The translations under genes were made by a program, and so were the position numbers. The notes below the pieces were generated by a model. That model had not been told where the DNA came from. It worked only from the letters and a program-made list of their open reading frames with translations, and ran no database searches. DNA of 18,146 nt, taken from contig CALBIC010000003.1 of NCBI GenBank assembly GCA_937892915.1, forward strand, positions 1 to 18,146, written 5' to 3'. This DNA is from UBA5972 sp002430125 (GTDB lineage: Bacteria; Pseudomonadota; Alphaproteobacteria; Rhodobacterales; Rhodobacteraceae). Numbering within the stretch: the first letter of the stretch is position 1; each line of letters starts with the position of its first letter. Below are positions 16,041 through 18,146 of this stretch, piece by piece.

Positions 16041-16156
16041 TATACGGCCCGGATTATCTTCTGGCAAATAGCAGGACCAGCGCGGAACAAACCTCGTGCG
16101 TTAACCCACAACGGCTGATCAAGCCGTGGTAAAATCAGCCAACGAAGACTTTCCAT
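16040..16156 (-). CDS. Small ORF (38 aa) coupled to lysE, possible leader peptide
   Basis: An ATG at 16156 is preceded by a perfect AGGAGG (plus-strand 16162-16167) at a spacing of five, the best ribosome binding site noticed in this window. It opens a 38-codon frame ending in TAA at 16042-16040, where the last A is also the first base of the lysE ATG. The peptide (MESLRWLILPRLDQPLW... ending KIIRAV) is basic and rather hydrophobic, with two Trp residues and one Cys, and no recognised domain. The strong start signal plus exact TAATG coupling, the same junction as lysE-GNAT, argue that it is translated. It could be a leader that feeds ribosomes to lysE or a small membrane-associated protein. 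It is too short for routine gene calling. Confidence 0.65.
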   Translation of the reverse strand: MESLRWLILPRLDQPLWVNARGLFRAGPAICQKIIRAV

Positions 16157-16175
16157 GAGGGCCTCCTCGCGCTCA

Positions 16176-16211
16176 TAAAAGAAAAGGGGACCGGTCTTAC
16201 AACCGATCCCC
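16176..16211 (-). terminator. Rho-independent terminator after rpmA
   Basis: On the minus strand GGGGATCGGT (16211-16202) pairs with ACCGGTCCCC (16195-16186) as a ten-pair stem with one mismatch and a six-base loop, followed by TTTTCTTTTA. It ends rplU-rpmA. The Shine-Dalgarno of the next ORF begins only about nine bases after the T tract, so downstream genes depend on read-through or on a promoter not recognised here. Confidence 0.8.
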
Positions 16212-16241
16212 TGAAACTGTGTGTTTCCTTTTGGTTTCGGT

Positions 16242-16511
16242 TTACTCGGCGGCCTCCACCGCTGGGAGAACCGAAATAAAGGTGCGGCCTTTCAGGCCTT
16301 TGTGGAATTTCACCTGACCTTCAACCGTCGCAAAGATGGTGTGATCACGACCAAGGCCAACGCCCTGGCCCGGGAACCAACGAGTGCCACGTTGGCGCAC
16401 CAGAATATTGCCGGGGATCACGGCTTCGCCACCGTATTTTTTGACGCCCAAACGACGACCAGCCGAGTCGCGACCGTTGCGGGAGGAACCGCCTGCCTTT
16501 TTATGTGCCAT
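16242..16511 (-). CDS. rpmA: 50S ribosomal protein L27
   Basis: An 89-residue ribosomal protein with the highly conserved start MAHKKAGGSSRNGRDSAGRRLGVK and GTRWFPGQGVGLGRDHTIFA, essentially full length for L27. The N-terminal tail begins directly with AHKKAGGSS, so there is no N-terminal extension needing cleavage as in Firmicutes. In the ribosome this tail reaches the peptidyl-transferase centre. It follows rplU by 12 bases and is followed by an intrinsic terminator. Confidence 0.98.
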   Translation of the reverse strand: MAHKKAGGSSRNGRDSAGRRLGVKKYGGEAVIPGNILVRQRGTRWFPGQGVGLGRDHTIFATVEGQVKFHKGLKGRTFISVLPAVEAAE

Positions 16512-16523
16512 ATCGCTTGCTCC

Positions 16524-17042
16524 TTATTCGCTGTCAGCTGCGGGTTTGGCCGCTTTCTTGGCGGCCGGTTTCTTTGCTGCAGGGGCTTTTTCAGCCTTCG
16601 CTGCGGCGGCTTTCGGTGCGGCTACTTTCGGTGCGGCAGCTTTCTTTGCGGCGGGCTTTTCAGCCACGACAGCAACTGCTGGCGCCGAACCTGTACCAAT
16701 AGCAACCTGCACACCAGATTTCCCGGCACCATTCGCCAGAATTTCGGTCACGCGCAGAACGGTCAGTTTTTGACGATGGCCCTTTGTGCGCTGCGAACTG
16801 TGCTTACGACGACGCTTGACAAAGTGGATCACTTTCGGTGCTTTTGCCTGCTCCAGAATTGTCGCCTGAACGCCTGCATCAGCTATCATCGGTGCGCCAA
16901 CGGTAACCGTGTCACCACCCAGCATCAGAACTTCATTGAACTGTACGGTTTCACCCGCTTCACCGACCAGACGTTCAACTTTCAGAACGTCGCCCGGGGC
17001 CACTTTATACTGTTTGCCACCAGTTTTCAAAACCGCGAACAT
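16524..17042 (-). CDS. rplU: 50S ribosomal protein L21 with long Ala/Lys/Pro C-terminal extension
   Basis: The first ~103 residues are a standard L21 (MFAVLKTGGKQYKVAPGD at the start, HFVKRRRKHSSQRTKGHRQ near 73-90), matching the full length of the E. coli protein. A further ~69 residues are low complexity, made of Ala, Lys and Pro blocks (AAKKAAAPKVAAPKA and similar), ending KPAADSE. Such a basic tail resembles linker-histone tails and extensions seen in other alphaproteobacterial L21 proteins; it probably lies on the ribosome surface and contacts rRNA, but its role is not known. The ATG at 17042 has AAGGA a few bases upstream. It is the first gene of the ribosomal pair, behind a structured leader and a strong promoter. 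Confidence 0.96.
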   Translation of the reverse strand: MFAVLKTGGKQYKVAPGDVLKVERLVGEAGETVQFNEVLMLGGDTVTVGAPMIADAGVQATILEQAKAPKVIHFVKRRRKHSSQRTKGHRQKLTVLRVTEILANGAGKSGVQVAIGTGSAPAVAVVAEKPAAKKAAAPKVAAPKAAAAKAEKAPAAKKPAAKKAAKPAADSE

Positions 17043-17171
17043 TTTCGCATCCTTTTGTCACCCGCGTCTCTGTGGCCCCCGGAACCGGGTGTTTGTGCCG
17101 CAAGCGGCGCCTCGGACAGCGCGCCCCGTGGGGGCGAGATTTCATTGCAAGCAAGGCACGGCCCCGCAAGA
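17043..17171 (-). promoter_or_regulatory. Structured 5' leader of rplU
   Basis: About 130 bases separate the probable start site from the rplU ATG. On the minus strand the stretch can form at least three GC-rich hairpins: CGCCCC-loop-GGGGCG (17122-17136), GCCG around a CTTG tetraloop near 17097-17108, and CCCG-loop-CGGG near 17079-17090. Such leaders often serve autoregulation of ribosomal protein operons, but no known L21 leader motif is recognised. Confidence 0.45.
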
Positions 17172-17177
17172 TGGCGG

Positions 17178-17206
17178 TGTATCGGGGATTGCCGCCTTCT
17201 TGTCAA
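17178..17206 (-). promoter_or_regulatory. rplU-rpmA promoter
   Basis: On the minus strand a perfect TTGACA -35 box (17206-17201) is followed by a 17-base spacer and GATACA (17183-17178) as the -10 box. It points at rplU with a leader of about 130 bases. The insertion sequence begins within a few tens of bases upstream of the -35 box. Confidence 0.7.
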
Positions 17207-18146
17207 GGCCAGAGCGGCCTAAACCCAGGGCAATCGGGTGAAGTAGGGGGTGACAAACGTCTGAAGTGGTGAATCAGTGACTTTCCATATTGCTTGGCAT
17301 GGAGGGTTGCGATGGAGGATTCGGGGGCGGCTTTGGCTGCTGCGGTTGAGGCGACGGTTTTTCTTGGTTATTTCAAGGGGATGCCGGATCACCGGCAAGT
17401 GGGGAAGGTGGTTTACCCTTTGGATGAGGTTTTGCTTCTTGCGCTGATGGCGGTGTTGGCCGGGGCAGAAGGCTTCACCGACATCGCCCGCTTTGGCGAG
17501 AAGAAGCTTGACCTTCTGCGCCGCTTTCGGCCCTTCCGCAACGGCACGCCGTCGCATGACCATCTTGGAGATATTTTTGCGGCCCTTGATGCTCAGGCGT
17601 TCCGGTGCTGCTTTGTTGCTTGGGTTGCGGGCCTGACCGGAACCCCGCCTGAGGTGATTGCCATTGACGGCAAGACGTCGCGGCGCAGCGGCAGCAAGGG
17701 GGCCAGGGATGCGCTGCACACGGTCTCGGCCTTTGCCGCGCGCGAGCGGTTGGTTCTGGCCCAGGTCAAGACCGCCACGAAGTCGAACGAGATCACCGCC
17801 ATCCCGGCGCTTCTGGACCTGCTGTCGATCAAGGGGGCGGTGGTCACGATCGATGCGATGGGCTGTCAGCGCGAGATCGCCCGGAAGATCGTCGATAAGG
17901 GGGCCGACTATGTCCTGGCGTTGAAGGGCAACCAGGCCAGCTTGCTGGGTGACGTTGAACTATTTGTAAAGGAACAGAAATCTGTCAACTTCGCCCAAGC
18001 GGAAATCAGCACACACCAGACGATTGACGCCGATCATGGCCGGATCGAAACACGGCATGCAACCCTGATCCACAATGTCGATTGGCTGCAGGACCGCCAT
18101 GACTGGCCTGGCTTGAAAGCCGTGATCGTGATCGACAGCACCCGCG
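17207..18146 (+). mobile_element. ISAs1-family insertion sequence (left part, cut by window edge)
   Basis: The element contains an ISAs1-type transposase gene on the plus strand and runs off the window. Its left end lies somewhere between the rplU -35 box (17206) and the transposase ATG (17312); the exact terminal repeat cannot be fixed because the right end is missing. A short repeated TGAAGT (17239 and 17262) lies in this stretch. Base composition becomes visibly richer in G and C than the flanking genes, suggesting acquisition from a higher-G+C relative. Start coordinate is approximate. Confidence 0.8.
17312..18146 (+). CDS. ISAs1-family transposase (partial, 3' end outside window)
   Basis: The open frame starts at ATG 17312 with GGAGGG (17301-17306) five bases upstream and continues without interruption for 278 codons to the window edge. 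The N-terminal ~90 residues match the transposase-associated domain of this family (YFKGMPDHRQVGKVVYPLDEVLLLALMAVLAGAEGF..., then PSHDHLGDIFAALD). The DDE catalytic core follows: AIDGKTSRRS gives the first Asp and VTIDAMGCQREIA the second, with YVLALKGNQ after it, all hallmarks of ISAs1 elements. The third catalytic acidic residue lies beyond the edge. No frameshift or stop is seen, so the visible part could belong to an active element. Confidence 0.93.
   Translation, partial: MEDSGAALAAAVEATVFLGYFKGMPDHRQVGKVVYPLDEVLLLALMAVLAGAEGFTDIARFGEKKLDLLRRFRPFRNGTPSHDHLGDIFAALDAQAFRCCFVAWVAGLTGTPPEVIAIDGKTSRRSGSKGARDALHTVSAFAARERLVLAQVKTATKSNEITAIPALLDLLSIKGAVVTIDAMGCQREIARKIVDKGADYVLALKGNQASLLGDVELFVKEQKSVNFAQAEISTHQTIDADHGRIETRHATLIHNVDWLQDRHDWPGLKAVIVIDSTR

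Noticed and set aside
16041..16067. Upstream TTG start for the LysE-family exporter (nine extra residues)
   Set aside because: The extra residues are not family-like, no ribosome binding site precedes the TTG, and the region is the end of the coupled small ORF.
16221..17222. 333-codon plus-strand ORF opposite rpmA, rplU and the leader
   Set aside because: Antisense to two certain ribosomal protein genes; the Gly/Cys/Phe-rich stretch mirrors the Ala/Lys tail of L21.
17275..17311. CAGTGACTTTCC as the terminal inverted repeat of the insertion sequence
   Set aside because: The start resembles a typical IS tip, but without the right end there is nothing to pair it with, and other positions upstream are equally possible.
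17219..17719. 166-codon minus-strand ORF in the insertion sequence
   Set aside because: It lies opposite the transposase, has no start signal and no family resemblance.

Overview
The window looks like a chromosomal segment of an alphaproteobacterium of moderate G+C, most likely Rhodobacterales (Roseobacter/Rhodobacter type). The pointers are the ribosomal/GTPase/proline block rplU-rpmA-lysE-GNAT-obgE-proB-proA, an L21 with a long Ala/Lys/Pro tail, an invasion-associated-locus-B family protein, several TTG/GTG starts, and a promoter region rich in GANTC (CcrM methylation) sites. This is inferred from gene content and style only; no search was run.

Layout. (1) 1-2330, minus: a DctB/DctD-type two-component system, with dctD cut by the window edge just before its AAA+ domain. 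(2) 2432-3616, plus: a lone class I bacterial cytochrome P450, converging on (3) 3624-5180, minus, a HerA/YjgR-like ATPase (DUF853). (4) 5181-5615: a 435-bp gene-free stretch that is not empty. It carries a strong orphan intrinsic terminator preceded by a hairpin and an unpaired CCTCCC (a small-RNA candidate), then a good sigma70-like promoter and a second structured segment. (5) 5616-6191, plus: a secreted IalB-family protein. (6) 6208-8806, minus: a three-gene lipid cassette, lpxD - acyl carrier protein - beta-ketoacyl-ACP synthase. (7) 8878-11381: an L,D-transpeptidase (minus) divergent from a MepK/YcbK-type endopeptidase (plus), separated by 308 bp with four GANTC sites. Together they make and cut 3-3 peptidoglycan cross-links. 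(8) 11410-11437: a terminator shared with the converging proline genes. (9) 11447-17042, minus: rplU, rpmA, terminator, a previously uncalled 38-codon ORF with a perfect AGGAGG, lysE-type exporter, GNAT acetyltransferase, obgE, proB, proA, mostly overlapping or closely packed. (10) 17043-17206: structured rplU leader and its promoter. (11) from about 17207 to the end: the left part of an ISAs1-family insertion sequence, more G+C-rich than its surroundings, sitting directly behind the rplU promoter.

How the genes work together. Much of the middle is cell-envelope work: lipid A acylation (lpxD with its own ACP and ketosynthase), 3-3 cross-link formation (L,D-transpeptidase) and cleavage (MepK), plus a secreted IalB protein. 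The right part is housekeeping: ribosomal proteins L21/L27, the ribosome-assembly GTPase Obg and the first two proline biosynthesis enzymes, with an exporter and an acetyltransferase embedded in the same run.

Most interesting leads: the sRNA candidate at 5224-5325, the small ORF coupled to lysE right behind the rpmA terminator, the self-contained lpxD-ACP-ketosynthase cassette (possible source of 3-oxoacyl lipid A), and the GANTC-rich divergent promoter of the 3-3 cross-link pair.
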